Positions 22,723 to 32,027 of a DNA stretch of 64,000 nucleotides are shown here, in pieces. The notes beneath the pieces were generated by a model. That model saw nothing but the letters and a program-made list of their open reading frames with translations, did not search any database and was not told where the DNA came from. The position numbers were made by a program, and so were the translations under genes. Where the stretch lies: assembly GCA_017540175.1 (NCBI GenBank), contig JAFYBN010000057.1, forward strand, positions 18,573 to 82,572, written 5' to 3'. Source of the DNA: Clostridia bacterium. Its GTDB lineage: Bacteria; Bacillota; Clostridia; Oscillospirales; CAG-272. The stretch's first letter is position 1. The number at the start of each line of letters is the position of its first letter.

Positions 22723-24444
22723 TCAGTCCCCGGTCTTGATTCCCGCGTCGGTCGCGTGAATGATTTTCGTCAGGTTCACGACCTCGGCGAAATACGTGAA
22801 GGCCGCGGCGCCCCCGTCGGCGTAATCGGTCATGACGACGATCAGATAGGGGTGCTCGTCAAACACGATCGCCATGTCGTGGAAGGCGTCCTGATCCCAG
22901 CCGTATTTATGCGCGACCGTACCCTCGGGATAGTGCGACGCGATGAGCGCGCCGAGCTTGGATTCCGTCATGAGCGAGCGCATCCACTCCGCCCAGGGGG
23001 ATCCGGTCTCGAAATAGCGGTAGAGCTGTGCGAGGTATTTTGCGCAGTCGCGGGCGGAGAGCATCATGAAATCCTCCCGCACGCCCTCGATCCCGAGCTG
23101 ATCGGCAAGGGAATAATACGACCGGAAGCCGAACCGATCGCACAGTTGGGCAAAGGCGATGTTGTCGCTGTAAAGGAGCGCGTACTCAAAGAGCTGGCGG
23201 ACGGTGAGCAAAAAGCCCTTGTCCTTTTTTTGAATATCCCCGGAGCCTTCCACGAACATCGTCTCCGGGTCGTAGAACCAGATTTCGTCCAGATCGTATT
23301 TTTCTTCCCCGGGCTGATAGATGATGCGCCCGTCCTCGTCCCGCTCGGGCTCGCCCGCCTCGAACGCTTCGATCTCAAGGAGCACGCTGTACAGATACGG
23401 CACCTTCACGAGGCTGGCGGCGTAGAATTTGCGGTCGGCGTGATAGCTGACCGTGTCGCCGTCCTCCAGATTCAGATAAAAATACGCGAGGTTCGGATAG
23501 GTCTGGACGAGCTCGTCCGAGTCCTCGTCCTTCCACACCCAGCGCAGGGGCGCGCCCTTTTTCATGTAGCGCAGGAGATTCTTTTCGGGGTCGGTCGCGT
23601 CCCCGTCGTCCTCTTCCTCTTCTTCCTCCTCCGGTACTGCCGCCGTCACGACCGGATTTTTCGGTTTCGGCTCGTCGGCGTCCGCCGGAGGCGGGAGCGG
23701 TTCTTCGGGCGTGACAGTCTCGTCCTCCGGAGAGGGCGCGGAGAGGGAGGCGTCCACAACGGGATCGGCGCCCATCGTCGTGATTTCCGGAGTGAATTCG
23801 TCTTCCTTTTCCTCCCAAACGGGAACGGAGACGTCCGGAGCCCCGGCGGGAGAGAGCTCCTCCGCCTGCGGAGGAAGGATCGGCTCAACCGCTTCGGGCG
23901 TCATGGGACTGCTGAGCGGGGAGAGCGCCGTGTCCCGCGTCTGGCGGCGCGTGCCCGCGGCCGCGGCCCGCGCTTCAAGCCGGGTCAGCTCGGCGCGGAC
24001 GGAGCCGCTTTCGCTTTCGATCGCTTCAAGGCGCTGATCGCAGAACGCGCTCTTTTCGGCGAGCGCGTCCACCTCGCCCCGCAGCTCGTCCGCGAGCCGC
24101 CTTGCTTCGCTCAGTCGGCTTTCCAGCCGGTCCGCGCTCTGTCCGTCCGCCTCGTTTTCCTCAAGCTGCGCGATCAGGGTTTCGAGCGAGCCGATTTTCA
24201 GCCTCCGTTCGGCAAGATCGCTTTCCGCCTGCTTTTTTTCGATTGTGATTTCTTCGGCGCGGAGGGCAAGTCCGCCGAGACGTTCCTCGAGCCGCGCGAT
24301 CCTTTCCTCCGTTTCGGGGAGCTTCGCGGATTCCGAGCGGATATCCGCCGCCGCGAAAATCACCGCGCCGAGAAGGACCGCCGCTGCGAACAGGATCAGC
24401 GCGGCGTTTTTGCCCGCGCCGATTTTTCTGCGTTTTCGATTCAT
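22723..24444 (-). CDS. Membrane-anchored class A beta-lactamase-fold serine hydrolase
   Basis: 573 residues. A short basic N-terminus and one membrane segment (about 12-34) lead a coiled coil (about 40-162), a long acidic/Pro-rich linker (about 165-285) and a beta-lactamase-like domain (about 290-573). The active-site motifs are intact: SLVK (Ser344-Lys347), SDN (426-428) and HKYG in place of KTG (512-515). The fold could act on peptidoglycan or a D-Ala peptide rather than an antibiotic. The ATG at 24442-24444 has AAGGA upstream. A terminator separates it from divIC. An in-frame extension upstream lacks a ribosome binding site. Confidence 0.8.
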   Translation of the reverse strand: MNRKRRKIGAGKNAALILFAAAVLLGAVIFAAADIRSESAKLPETEERIARLEERLGGLALRAEEITIEKKQAESDLAERRLKIGSLETLIAQLEENEADGQSADRLESRLSEARRLADELRGEVDALAEKSAFCDQRLEAIESESGSVRAELTRLEARAAAAGTRRQTRDTALSPLSSPMTPEAVEPILPPQAEELSPAGAPDVSVPVWEEKEDEFTPEITTMGADPVVDASLSAPSPEDETVTPEEPLPPPADADEPKPKNPVVTAAVPEEEEEEEDDGDATDPEKNLLRYMKKGAPLRWVWKDEDSDELVQTYPNLAYFYLNLEDGDTVSYHADRKFYAASLVKVPYLYSVLLEIEAFEAGEPERDEDGRIIYQPGEEKYDLDEIWFYDPETMFVEGSGDIQKKDKGFLLTVRQLFEYALLYSDNIAFAQLCDRFGFRSYYSLADQLGIEGVREDFMMLSARDCAKYLAQLYRYFETGSPWAEWMRSLMTESKLGALIASHYPEGTVAHKYGWDQDAFHDMAIVFDEHPYLIVVMTDYADGGAAAFTYFAEVVNLTKIIHATDAGIKTGD

Positions 24445-24485
24445 ATCAGATCCTTGAGTCTTTAGGTTCCGCCCCCGCCGGGGAA

Positions 24486-24527
24486 TGAAAAAAACCGCCA
24501 CGCTTCCCGAAGAGGTACGGCGGTTTT
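24486..24527 (-). terminator. Terminator downstream of divIC
   Basis: On the minus strand AAAACCGCC pairs with GGCGGTTTT and is followed by further T residues. It lies directly after the divIC stop and before the beta-lactamase-fold gene. Confidence 0.85.
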
Positions 24528-24528
24528 C

Positions 24529-24810
24529 TCAATTGTCGTCGCTGCTGTAGAATACGATTTCCTGCGGATAACGCAGACCGAGCTTTTCGTGCGCGATCTC
24601 CGCCACATATTCTTCGTCGAACGGCCGCCCGATTTCCGCTTCCAGTTCGTTGATGTATTCGTTCATCTGCTCGATTTCGACTTCGAGCCGGTGCTGTTCG
24701 GCAAGCAGGTCGTTTTCCTTGAGCTGCAGGGTGACGAAGGTCACGAGAAGAAACAGGAGAATCACGATGCCGAGCAGCCGCACAAACAGATTTCCGAAGA
24801 TGCTTTTCAC
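24529..24810 (-). CDS. divIC: Septum formation initiator DivIC/FtsB-type
   Basis: 93 residues. A short cytoplasmic start, one membrane helix (about 10-29, LLGIVILLFLLVTFVTLQL), an extracellular leucine-zipper-like coiled coil (about 30-62) and a C-terminal GLRYPQEIVFYSS segment, the family layout. It forms part of the FtsL-DivIC-DivIB divisome subcomplex. Its place after yabP and yabQ matches Bacillus. It overlaps yabQ by 4 nt. Confidence 0.93.
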   Translation of the reverse strand: MKSIFGNLFVRLLGIVILLFLLVTFVTLQLKENDLLAEQHRLEVEIEQMNEYINELEAEIGRPFDEEYVAEIAHEKLGLRYPQEIVFYSSDDN

Positions 24811-25361
24811 CGTCGATCCCCCTCCTTTTCGGTAAATTCAAAGGCTTTTGCCAGACGCTTTTCGAGCTTGTTCGTCTTCGCCGCTGCACGTGCCCGTTTC
24901 CACGTCCTGCCGATTTCTCCCGCCGTGTGCCGCCAGAGGAAGCGCGCGCCGCGCGCAAAGGCACGGAAGAAGAGGCACAGGGGCGTGAGAAGGAGAACGC
25001 GAAGAAGACGGCGGACGAACGCCGCGCTTTTCAGGGCGAAGAGCGTCGAGAGTTTTCCCGCGGTTTTCTGCCAGAGTGCGAAGCCGAGCGCCGACCCCGC
25101 CGCCATGAACCAGCGGAACACGCCGTCGTTCGCCGCGTAAACATACACGGAAAACGACGCTCCGATGAGGAGCATGAACGCGGCGTCCAGGCAAAAGAGC
25201 GCCGCGCCGCCCCGGCGCGCCTCGTCATCCTGCGGCAAAATACCGCATAAGATAGATAGGTATCTTATTATATCGTATATTCCGCCAAAAATCAAGCCCA
25301 AAATAAAAGAAGTTGCAACAATTTGCAGCTCTTTTTGCGCCGGATGCTCTAAGTATTGCAT
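24807..25361 (-). CDS. yabQ: Spore cortex biosynthesis protein YabQ
   Basis: 184 residues. Membrane segments lie at about 12-35, 54-76, 82-98 and 120-140, followed by a basic cytoplasmic tail. The start LQIVATSFILGLIFGGIYDIIRYLSIL matches YabQ, which is needed for cortex formation in sporulating Bacillota. It overlaps yabP by 13 nt and divIC by 4 nt, so it is part of the same unit. Its presence is evidence that the organism is or was a spore former. Confidence 0.92.
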   Translation of the reverse strand: MQYLEHPAQKELQIVATSFILGLIFGGIYDIIRYLSILCGILPQDDEARRGGAALFCLDAAFMLLIGASFSVYVYAANDGVFRWFMAAGSALGFALWQKTAGKLSTLFALKSAAFVRRLLRVLLLTPLCLFFRAFARGARFLWRHTAGEIGRTWKRARAAAKTNKLEKRLAKAFEFTEKEGDRR

Positions 25362-25690
25362 GAATGGAACAATCTCCCGAGGAAACCGTGTTTTTCTCTC
25401 CCGTCCTCCGGGCCGAAATAGCTGAACGCGTCGATTTTTCCGTTCACGATCAGCTCGCCGCGCTCGGTGGAAAAGCTCTCGATTTTCAGCCCCTCCCCGT
25501 CAAGGGCGACGCGGCCGAGGGAGGAGGTGAGGATGATTTCCTGATCGGAAAAACTCTCGACCTCAACGATGCCGGTGAGCTCCATGCGCTTGCGCGAAAA
25601 CAGGCAAATGTCCTGCGGGGGGTGCGGGGGTTCTTCCTTTCTCTCGTTTGATCCGGGCCGGGGGTCTTCCTTCGCGTCGAAAAAATCCAC
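25349..25690 (-). CDS. yabP: Sporulation protein YabP
   Basis: 113 residues. The C-terminal ~80 residues carry the YabP pattern: RMELTGIVEVESFSDQEIILTSSLGRVALDGEGLKIESFSTERGELIVNGKIDAFSYF (residue range 35-92). The first ~30 residues are a polar lead-in. YabP is needed for spore cortex in Bacillus and is encoded beside YabQ. It follows rqcP by 144 nt and overlaps yabQ. Confidence 0.92.
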   Translation of the reverse strand: MDFFDAKEDPRPGSNERKEEPPHPPQDICLFSRKRMELTGIVEVESFSDQEIILTSSLGRVALDGEGLKIESFSTERGELIVNGKIDAFSYFGPEDGREKHGFLGRLFHSCNT

Positions 25691-25834
25691 CGTCGCTTCC
25701 TCCTTTTCTGTGCTGTTCGGAGGATAATATGCGGCGGCGGATGTTCATATGACAAAGGCGCGGCTTTTGAGAGCTGATTTCCCGCACAAGGGCTGATGCC
25801 GTGCCGATGCCGGGTATACGCAGGGCATACGCGG

Positions 25835-26077
25835 TCAGTCTATGACCTCGTACATCGACGCGGCGTCGGCCTTCGCGGCGTGTTCCTTGACGTCGAGGAC
25901 GCGGAAGCGCAGGGTGCGGTCGCCGTAGGTCACGGCGATCACGTCGCCTTCCTTGACGTCGTAGGACGCCTTGGCGCGCTTGCCGTTGACCTCCACGTGC
26001 TCGCCGTCGCACGCCTCGTTCGCGACGGTGCGGCGCTTGATGATGCGGGATACCTTCAAAAATTTATCCAGTCTCAT
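25835..26077 (-). CDS. rqcP: RNA-binding S4-domain protein RqcP (YabO)
   Basis: 80 residues, almost entirely an S4 domain: MRLDKFLKVSRIIKRRTVANEACDGEHVEVNGKRAKASYDVKEGD (residue range 1-45). RqcP works with RqcH on stalled large ribosomal subunits, promoting poly-Ala tailing of blocked nascent chains. It overlaps mazG by 4 nt, which is the conserved yabN-yabO arrangement. Confidence 0.93.
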   Translation of the reverse strand: MRLDKFLKVSRIIKRRTVANEACDGEHVEVNGKRAKASYDVKEGDVIAVTYGDRTLRFRVLDVKEHAAKADAASMYEVID

Positions 26078-26820
26078 AGGTCTTTTTCCTTTCCTTTTTC
26101 GTCTCCCTGCCCGTCCTCGGGGAAGCGTTCGATGAACCGCTCGAGCGTGAAGCCGAGGTCCTTTTCGAGATCGGCGTCCGGCCCGGCGAGCTGGACCGCC
26201 GTCCAGACGAGCTCGGTGAGCGTCTTTTCCCGTTCGGCCGCGTCCTGACCCGCGAGCGAATCGGCGAGGGTACGAAGCCGCGCCGTCTTTTCCTCATCCG
26301 TGCCGAGGTTCACGCCGGCTTTCTCAGCTTTCTTCGCGATCTTTTTCGCCCGGATGAGGGCGGGGTACTGGCGCGGGACGGCCTCGAGCGCCGCGCGCAG
26401 GGTCAGGCGGGATTTTTCGGCGGTCTTCAGCTTGTCCCAGTTGTCGAGGACCTCGGCGCTGTTTGCCACCGTGACGTCCCCGAACACGTGGGGGTGACGG
26501 CTGATCATCTTTTTCACGATCCCCGCGATCACCTCGTCCATCGTGAAGACGCCCTTTTCCCGTTCGATCTGCGTGTGGAACACGATCTGAAGGAGCACGT
26601 CGCCGAGCTCTTCGCAGAGCAGCGCGCCGTCCTCCTTGTCGATCGCCTCCACGACCTCGTAGGTTTCCTCGATGAAATCCGTGCGGATGCTGTGGTGATC
26701 CTGCTCCCGGTCCCACGGACAGCCCTCGGGGGAGCGAAGCACCTCCACGAGGTCGATGAGGGAGGCGAGGTCGGGCTTCTTTTCGCGCAGCAGTTTTTCT
26801 TTCTTTTCCGAAATCGTCAT
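26074..26820 (-). CDS. mazG: MazG-family nucleoside triphosphate pyrophosphohydrolase
   Basis: 248 residues from the ATG at 26818-26820; the frame is open further upstream into the flippase gene but has no family similarity there. It hydrolyses (d)NTPs to monophosphates. The first MazG domain is clear: LRSPEGCPWDREQDHHSIR, EETYEVVEAI (metal-binding EExxE type) and EELGDVLLQIVFH. A second, weaker MazG-like half ends ERFIERF. Unlike Bacillus YabN it lacks the N-terminal tetrapyrrole methyltransferase-like domain. It overlaps the flippase by 4 nt. Confidence 0.93.
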   Translation of the reverse strand: MTISEKKEKLLREKKPDLASLIDLVEVLRSPEGCPWDREQDHHSIRTDFIEETYEVVEAIDKEDGALLCEELGDVLLQIVFHTQIEREKGVFTMDEVIAGIVKKMISRHPHVFGDVTVANSAEVLDNWDKLKTAEKSRLTLRAALEAVPRQYPALIRAKKIAKKAEKAGVNLGTDEEKTARLRTLADSLAGQDAAEREKTLTELVWTAVQLAGPDADLEKDLGFTLERFIERFPEDGQGDEKGKEKDL

Positions 26821-28451
26821 TTGACGCGTCCTTTCAGTTTTTTGAGCTCCTCGCGTCCGACCGCGCCGGTGAAGAGGACCGCGAGGAAATAGACGAGCGC
26901 GGCTCCGACAATCGCCCCGGCGCACGAAAGCGGGCCTGCGATCCGCTCCGGCAGCCGCAGCGCGGCGAGCAGTCCCCGGTGGAACAGAACGGCAGAGACG
27001 CCGCACAGTCCGCCGCAGAGCGCGATGAGGGCGAGCTTCAAGAGATCTTTCCCCATCCTTTGCGGGAAGAATCCCGGGCTGACAGCCGGGCTGTCAGCCG
27101 GGCGGACGGCGCGGGCGAGGAAGCAGAGATTCATGGCGGCGGCTGTGAGGGTGCAGAGCAGCGTCGAGTCCGGCGCGCCGCGGATGCCGAACTCACGGAG
27201 CAGGATGATTTCCGCCCCCGCCTTGACGAGCGAGCCCGTGACGATCGACACGACGGGCTTTTGTGGCATGCCGCATCCCTGCAGAGCCGCGTTCGTGACC
27301 GCGAGCACGCAGACGAGGAAGGACGCCGGGGCGAGGCGCGTCAAAAGGGGCGCGGCGAGCCGGGCGGAGGAGGGCCTGAAGAACAGGCACAGGATCGGGT
27401 CGGCGAGGACTGCGAGCCCCGCGGCGCACGGCAGGCCGATGAAAAACGCGAAGCGCAGGGCGTCCGTGATCCGCCCGAGAGCCGCCTCGCGGTTTCCTTC
27501 GGCGAGATCGGCGGCGACGGCGGGGGTGAGCGCGTACGCGACCGGGTACACAAGCACGGGCGGCAGGTTGAACATCGGCACGGCGAGGGAGGTATAATTC
27601 CCGTACAGCGCGGCGGCGGACTGTTCCCCGAACCCGGAGGCGGTGAGCGCGCGCTGGATGAGGACCGTGTCGAGCAGGGAAGAGAGGCTTGCCGCGGCGG
27701 CCCCGACCGTCACGGGAAGGGCGAGACGGACGACGCGGGAGAGCGTCTCCCTTGTGCCGAGGTTTTTGTTTCGGACGGGCACGCCGCAGAGAAGATCGCG
27801 GTCGGAGCGGATCGCCCGAACTATGAGCAGATAAAGGAGCCCGAAGAAGGAGCCCCCGGTCAGCCCGAAGGCGGCAAGGGACGCGGCCTCCGGGGCGGAT
27901 CTGCCCATGCGGACAGCCCAGAGTGCGCCGCCCACGCCGAAGACGAGCTTGCCCGCCGCTTCGATGAACTGGGACAGCGCCGTCGGCGCGAGATTGCCCG
28001 AGCCCTGGAAATAGCCGCGGATAGCGGCGGACAGAGAGATCAGGCAGACCGTGGGCGCGGCGGTCCGGATGGACGGGGCGGACGCGGGCGAGCCGATGAG
28101 AGAGGCGAGGGTGTCCGCGAAAAAGAGCATGACGAGGGAGAGCGCAAGCCCGACCGAGACGAACAGCGCCGTGGACCGGCGGAAAATCTGCTTCGCGCCG
28201 AGGAGGTTGCCCGCCGCGCGGTTCTGCGCGACAAGCACCGCGAGCGCGACCGGGAGCCCCGCGGTCGAAATCATGTAAAACGCCGTGTAGATCGAATACG
28301 CGGCGTTTAAGTAACCCATGCCCGCGTCGCCCAGCGTGCGGCTCAGCGGGATTTTGAAAAGCAGCCCCGCCGCCTTGACGAAGAGATTCGACGCGGTGAG
28401 CAGCGCCACGCCGGAAACTCTTTTTTTGACGTCCGGGACTGTTTTCGGCAT
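26817..28451 (-). CDS. SpoVB/MurJ-like lipid flippase (MOP superfamily)
   Basis: 544 residues with about 14 membrane segments spread along the chain. The start VSGVALLTASNLFVKAAGLLFKIPLSRTLGDAGMGYLNAAYSIYT (residue range 12-56) matches the polysaccharide biosynthesis/SpoVB family. SpoVB-like proteins export lipid-linked precursors for spore cortex or cell wall peptidoglycan. Position before mazG-rqcP-yabP-yabQ-divIC corresponds to yabM of Bacillus. GGGAGG lies 4 nt before the ATG. The exact substrate cannot be read from the sequence. Confidence 0.9.
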   Translation of the reverse strand: MPKTVPDVKKRVSGVALLTASNLFVKAAGLLFKIPLSRTLGDAGMGYLNAAYSIYTAFYMISTAGLPVALAVLVAQNRAAGNLLGAKQIFRRSTALFVSVGLALSLVMLFFADTLASLIGSPASAPSIRTAAPTVCLISLSAAIRGYFQGSGNLAPTALSQFIEAAGKLVFGVGGALWAVRMGRSAPEAASLAAFGLTGGSFFGLLYLLIVRAIRSDRDLLCGVPVRNKNLGTRETLSRVVRLALPVTVGAAAASLSSLLDTVLIQRALTASGFGEQSAAALYGNYTSLAVPMFNLPPVLVYPVAYALTPAVAADLAEGNREAALGRITDALRFAFFIGLPCAAGLAVLADPILCLFFRPSSARLAAPLLTRLAPASFLVCVLAVTNAALQGCGMPQKPVVSIVTGSLVKAGAEIILLREFGIRGAPDSTLLCTLTAAAMNLCFLARAVRPADSPAVSPGFFPQRMGKDLLKLALIALCGGLCGVSAVLFHRGLLAALRLPERIAGPLSCAGAIVGAALVYFLAVLFTGAVGREELKKLKGRVK

Positions 28452-28469
28452 GAAGCCTCCCGGGAACCG

Positions 28470-29369
28470 TTATCCGATGAATTCGTGGAAAACGGAATTC
28501 TTGGGGATCATGCTTTCCTCGAAAAGCGGGCAGTCGTAGACGAGAAGCTCGGAAATGAGCTCCTCCGCCTGCGCCCGGTAACGGCTCTCTTCCGGGATGG
28601 TGCGGAGAAGATCGACGCAGTAGCGCGACAGGATGAACGGCTCGTAGGGCAGGAAGGAGTCGAGCCGAATGTCGCTGTTCACGTTCGGGAAGATGTTCTT
28701 CTCTTCGTTCTCACGCACGGTTTCCCAGAGATGGAGGGTGAACTCCGGCGTCGCGCCGCGGAAATTGTAGTCGCGCACGATGCGCCTGAGCAGCCGGATC
28801 TCGTCTTTTTCGAGGATCACATCCCGATAGACCGCGTCGTCCGCGACGCAGATGAACACGCTCTTGGTGTTCGCGCCGAACAGGCGGGTGATCTCGGGAT
28901 AGACCGCCTGGATCCCTTCGAGAATATATATATCGTTTTCCTGCGGGATATATTCTTCGTATCCGGTGCGTGTCGTGAGGGCAAAATCGTAATGGGGGAC
29001 GAGAACGGGCAGGCCCGCGTTCAGCCGGCGCATGAAGAACTCGAGGTAATTGAGATCGAGCGCGGCGGCGGAGTCGTAATCCGGGGGCTCGTCGTCCACG
29101 ACGTTGCGGTCGTCGCGCGCGATGAAGAAATCGTCGATGGAGAGCACGACCGCGTTTTTGCCCACCTTCGCGAGGCGCCGCGTGAGCTTTTCCGCCGTCG
29201 TCGTTTTGCCGGAGCAGGACGGTCCCGCGAGCGCGATGGTTTTGACCTCGCCGTCGGCGAAGATGTCCGCCATGGCCCGGTCGATGTCCGCCGAGAACGA
29301 CTTTTCGCACGCGAGCATATACTCCCGCGCCTCATCCGGGGTCGAAATGTCCAGTTCAATGGTCCTCAT
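28470..29369 (-). CDS. Uridine kinase-like P-loop nucleoside kinase
   Basis: 299 residues. The P-loop ALAGPSCSGKTTTAEKL lies at about 47-63. DDFFIARDDRN and PHYDFALTTRTGYEEYI follow, like the uridine kinase/phosphoribulokinase family, and EGIQAVYPEI carries a Walker-B-type function. The first ~40 residues may be a remnant of the TGS/threonyl-synthetase-like extension seen in related Clostridia proteins, but it is short. It overlaps hemZ by 14 nt and precedes the flippase by 18 nt. Nucleoside specificity is unproven. Confidence 0.85.
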   Translation of the reverse strand: MRTIELDISTPDEAREYMLACEKSFSADIDRAMADIFADGEVKTIALAGPSCSGKTTTAEKLTRRLAKVGKNAVVLSIDDFFIARDDRNVVDDEPPDYDSAAALDLNYLEFFMRRLNAGLPVLVPHYDFALTTRTGYEEYIPQENDIYILEGIQAVYPEITRLFGANTKSVFICVADDAVYRDVILEKDEIRLLRRIVRDYNFRGATPEFTLHLWETVRENEEKNIFPNVNSDIRLDSFLPYEPFILSRYCVDLLRTIPEESRYRAQAEELISELLVYDCPLFEESMIPKNSVFHEFIG

Positions 29370-30876
29370 GGTCTGTTCGGTTCCTTTCCTCTGCGAAGAA
29401 TGACTCCGCCGCGCGCGTGAGCGCGTCCGTTCTTTCCTCCGCGGTTTTTTCTTTCGCGCCGCGAAGATATTCGTAGGGGTATTTCGGCTGAAAGATCCGC
29501 TCGATCCGGACGCTTCCGTCCTTTTTCGGCAGGGAGACGAGCTTGGTCACCGCCGCCGCGCCCGCCGAGAAGATCGAATGCACCTCTTCCATCATGTAGA
29601 TGTTGTAAAGCCCTTCATGACCGGGCTTCGCCCAGCCGACGTTTTCGAGATTGCCGACGGTGTTCTTCTGTCGGTACATGTAATACGGGCGGTACCCGGC
29701 GTCCGTGAGAAGCTCTCCCGACGCGTCCACGCTTTCCGCCGCGGCGGCGGACGAGGGATCGAACCGTCCCTCCGCCTTGAAGACCGACGAGCGCTTTACG
29801 CTGAAGGTGTGCACGGTGACGTTTTCGGGGGAGAGGGAGATCACCTCGGTGAGGGTGCGCCGGAAGGAGGCAGGGGTATCGCTGGGCAGGCCCGCGATGA
29901 GATCGACGTTGATGTCGCGTATTCCGCCGTCCCGCGCTGCCGCGTACGCCTCGTAAAACATTTCCGGGGTGTGCGCCCGCCCGATCTGACGCAGGACCTC
30001 CGGATCGAGGCTCTGCGGGTTGACGCTGACCCGCGTGACGCCCGCGTCCGCCGCCGCGCGCATTTTTTCCGCCGTGATGGTGTCGGGACGGCCCGCCTCG
30101 AGCGTGAACTCGTCGGGGTCGGGAAGATGGACGCGGATCCTTTCGAGAAGGCGTCTCAACTGCTCTGCCGAGAGGATCGTGGGCGTGCCGCCGCCGATGT
30201 AGACGGTCGACGCGCGCATGCCGAGCCTCCCGATGACGGAGAACACGCCGTCGACGTCCTTTTCCAGCGCGTCGAGATAGTCCGGAATGAGCTTTAAGAG
30301 CCCCGGCGTCGCGTAGGAGACGAAGGAGCAGTAGGCGCACCTTGTCGGGCAGAAGGGAATGCCGATGTAGACGCTGCATTCCCCGCGCGACTGCGGCGTG
30401 ATGATCGCCCGTTCCGCGAGGGAGACGTCCACGGCGAGTCTTGCTTTCGCGGGGGACGTTCGGTAATCCCGGGCGATGGCGGACACCGCTTCTTCGGGGG
30501 TCATGCCCGCGTCGAGCAGCTCGGAGGCGACCTTCGCGGGGCGAACGCCCGTGAGGGTGCCCCACGGCGGCACGATGCCCGTGAACGCCCGTCCGGCGCC
30601 GAGAAAGGCGTCGCCCGCCGCCATTTTGCGCACCCGGTCGCGGTCCCCGAAGGCACAGTCCCACCGAAGGGACGCTGAGCCGCGTTCGGCCCGATCCCCC
30701 TGCCGGATGCAGACCTCTGACGAGACGCCCGTGTCGTCCTCCGTGAGGCTGACGTCGATCACGACCGTCTGCGGGGTCTCTTCCTCCCCCGCCGGGAATT
30801 TCGCGCCGGGGAAAAAGATCATGGCGAGCGTTTGCGCGTAATACGGCTTGATGCTGCCGTCGATGTGTAGAATCAT
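29356..30876 (-). CDS. hemZ: Coproporphyrinogen dehydrogenase HemZ (radical SAM)
   Basis: 506 residues. The radical SAM cluster is IGIPFCPTRCAYCSF (Cys176, Cys180, Cys183). GGGTPTIL and DLIAGLPSDT are typical of HemN/HemZ. The N-terminal ~165 residues are the HemZ-specific extension, with WGTLTGVRPAKVASELLDAG. HemZ-type proteins are annotated as oxygen-independent coproporphyrinogen III oxidase relatives; the true substrate in heme-poor Clostridia is uncertain. It overlaps the kinase gene by 14 nt. Confidence 0.92.
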   Translation of the reverse strand: MILHIDGSIKPYYAQTLAMIFFPGAKFPAGEEETPQTVVIDVSLTEDDTGVSSEVCIRQGDRAERGSASLRWDCAFGDRDRVRKMAAGDAFLGAGRAFTGIVPPWGTLTGVRPAKVASELLDAGMTPEEAVSAIARDYRTSPAKARLAVDVSLAERAIITPQSRGECSVYIGIPFCPTRCAYCSFVSYATPGLLKLIPDYLDALEKDVDGVFSVIGRLGMRASTVYIGGGTPTILSAEQLRRLLERIRVHLPDPDEFTLEAGRPDTITAEKMRAAADAGVTRVSVNPQSLDPEVLRQIGRAHTPEMFYEAYAAARDGGIRDINVDLIAGLPSDTPASFRRTLTEVISLSPENVTVHTFSVKRSSVFKAEGRFDPSSAAAAESVDASGELLTDAGYRPYYMYRQKNTVGNLENVGWAKPGHEGLYNIYMMEEVHSIFSAGAAAVTKLVSLPKKDGSVRIERIFQPKYPYEYLRGAKEKTAEERTDALTRAAESFFAEERNRTDHEDH

Positions 30877-30919
30877 AACGGTTCCTTTTGGAATTGTGAA
30901 AGGTTTTTCCTTGATCCGT

Positions 30920-31384
30920 TTACGCCCGCTTCGGCTGCTTTAAGACCTTTGAGTCAAGCTGGATGGTCACCGGTCCGTCGTTCACGATGGCGACCTGCAT
31001 ATCCGCGCCGAAGCGGCCGGTCGAGACGTCCGGGACCTGTTCGCGCACCCGGGCGACGAAGGCCTCGTACAGCGGGATCGCCTGCTCGGGAAGCGCCGCC
31101 GCGAGGTAATCCGGGCGGTTCCCCTTGCGGTAGGACGCGCACAGCGTGAACTGCGAAACGACGATCGCCGCGCCCCCAACGTCGAGCAGGGACAGGTTCA
31201 TTTTCCCCGCGTCGTCGGAAAAAATGCGCAGCTTCACGATTTTGTCGGCGAGCAGATTTCCGTCCTCCTCGGTGTCCTCGCGTGTGACGCCGAGCAAAAT
31301 GAGCAGTCCCCTGCCGCAGGACGCGAGGAGTTCTCCCTCGGAAGTGACCGTTCCTTCCGATATTCTCTGAATCAAAGCAAGCAT
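30920..31384 (-). CDS. dtd: D-aminoacyl-tRNA deacylase
   Basis: 154 residues from the ATG at 31382-31384; an upstream in-frame extension is unsupported. It removes D-amino acids (and Gly from tRNA-Ala) by hydrolysis. Both signature motifs are present: SQFTLCA (about 78-84) and a GPVT motif ([10 protein letters not shown] near residue 138). It lies between relA/spoT and hemZ, a common Clostridia order, where relA and dtd are often adjacent. Confidence 0.96.
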   Translation of the reverse strand: MLALIQRISEGTVTSEGELLASCGRGLLILLGVTREDTEEDGNLLADKIVKLRIFSDDAGKMNLSLLDVGGAAIVVSQFTLCASYRKGNRPDYLAAALPEQAIPLYEAFVARVREQVPDVSTGRFGADMQVAIVNDGPVTIQLDSKVLKQPKRA

Positions 31385-31406
31385 AACGTGTTTCCTGTCC
31401 GTTGAT

Positions 31407-32027
31407 TTATGATTTGAGACCGTATTCTTCGCGCAGGACGGCGGCTTTTTGCTCCGCCATGGCTTTGTAACGGTCCATGTTGTCAAAAATATATTCGAGC
31501 CACCCGCAGAAATCGTCCGCCCGGGCTGCAAACATCGGGAAAGGATCCTCCAGACCCTCGTTCAGCAAATCGAGCGTGAATTCGTCGTTCTGATACTGAG
31601 CCACGGGATATTTCCACTCCGCGTCGTCGTCAGGCCCCTCCGCCGTGACCTCGATGGGGTTCGGATAGACGTAATGGTTGAGCTTGATCCGCACCCAGGA
31701 GTCGAGGTCGACGCTCATGAAGCCGCCGAAAATCGTGCTTTCCGTGACCGTCATTATACCCGAGAGTTTTTTGCGCACCGCGTCGAATACCTTTTCCACG
31801 CCGAGCTCGTCCGTGTCCTCATAGCTGAACGGAGAGAGGCATTCAAACAGCAGTTCAAAGACAAACTCCTTCAGAGCGCAGCGGACGTACTCTCCGCCCG
31901 GCGCGCAGAATTCCCGCGCCCGGTCCTTCGACCCTTGCTCGATGAGCAGCCGGACGTACAGATCCAGCTTTTCCGTCGTTTCCCCGAAAACCTTGTTTTC
32001 TTCGGATCGATCCGCGCAACACGTCAT
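31407..32027 (-). CDS. Conserved-looking hypothetical protein
   Basis: 206 residues, not recognised. It is soluble, acidic and mostly helical, with CC near the start and a central [42 protein letters not shown] stretch (about residues 81-122). The C-terminal third is rich in aromatic residues ([15 protein letters not shown]). GAGG lies about 8 nt before the ATG. It overlaps relA by 4 nt and is 22 nt from dtd, so it is clearly part of the operon. A regulatory partner of the stringent factor is possible but speculative. Confidence 0.7.
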   Translation of the reverse strand: MTCCADRSEENKVFGETTEKLDLYVRLLIEQGSKDRAREFCAPGGEYVRCALKEFVFELLFECLSPFSYEDTDELGVEKVFDAVRKKLSGIMTVTESTIFGGFMSVDLDSWVRIKLNHYVYPNPIEVTAEGPDDDAEWKYPVAQYQNDEFTLDLLNEGLEDPFPMFAARADDFCGWLEYIFDNMDRYKAMAEQKAAVLREEYGLKS

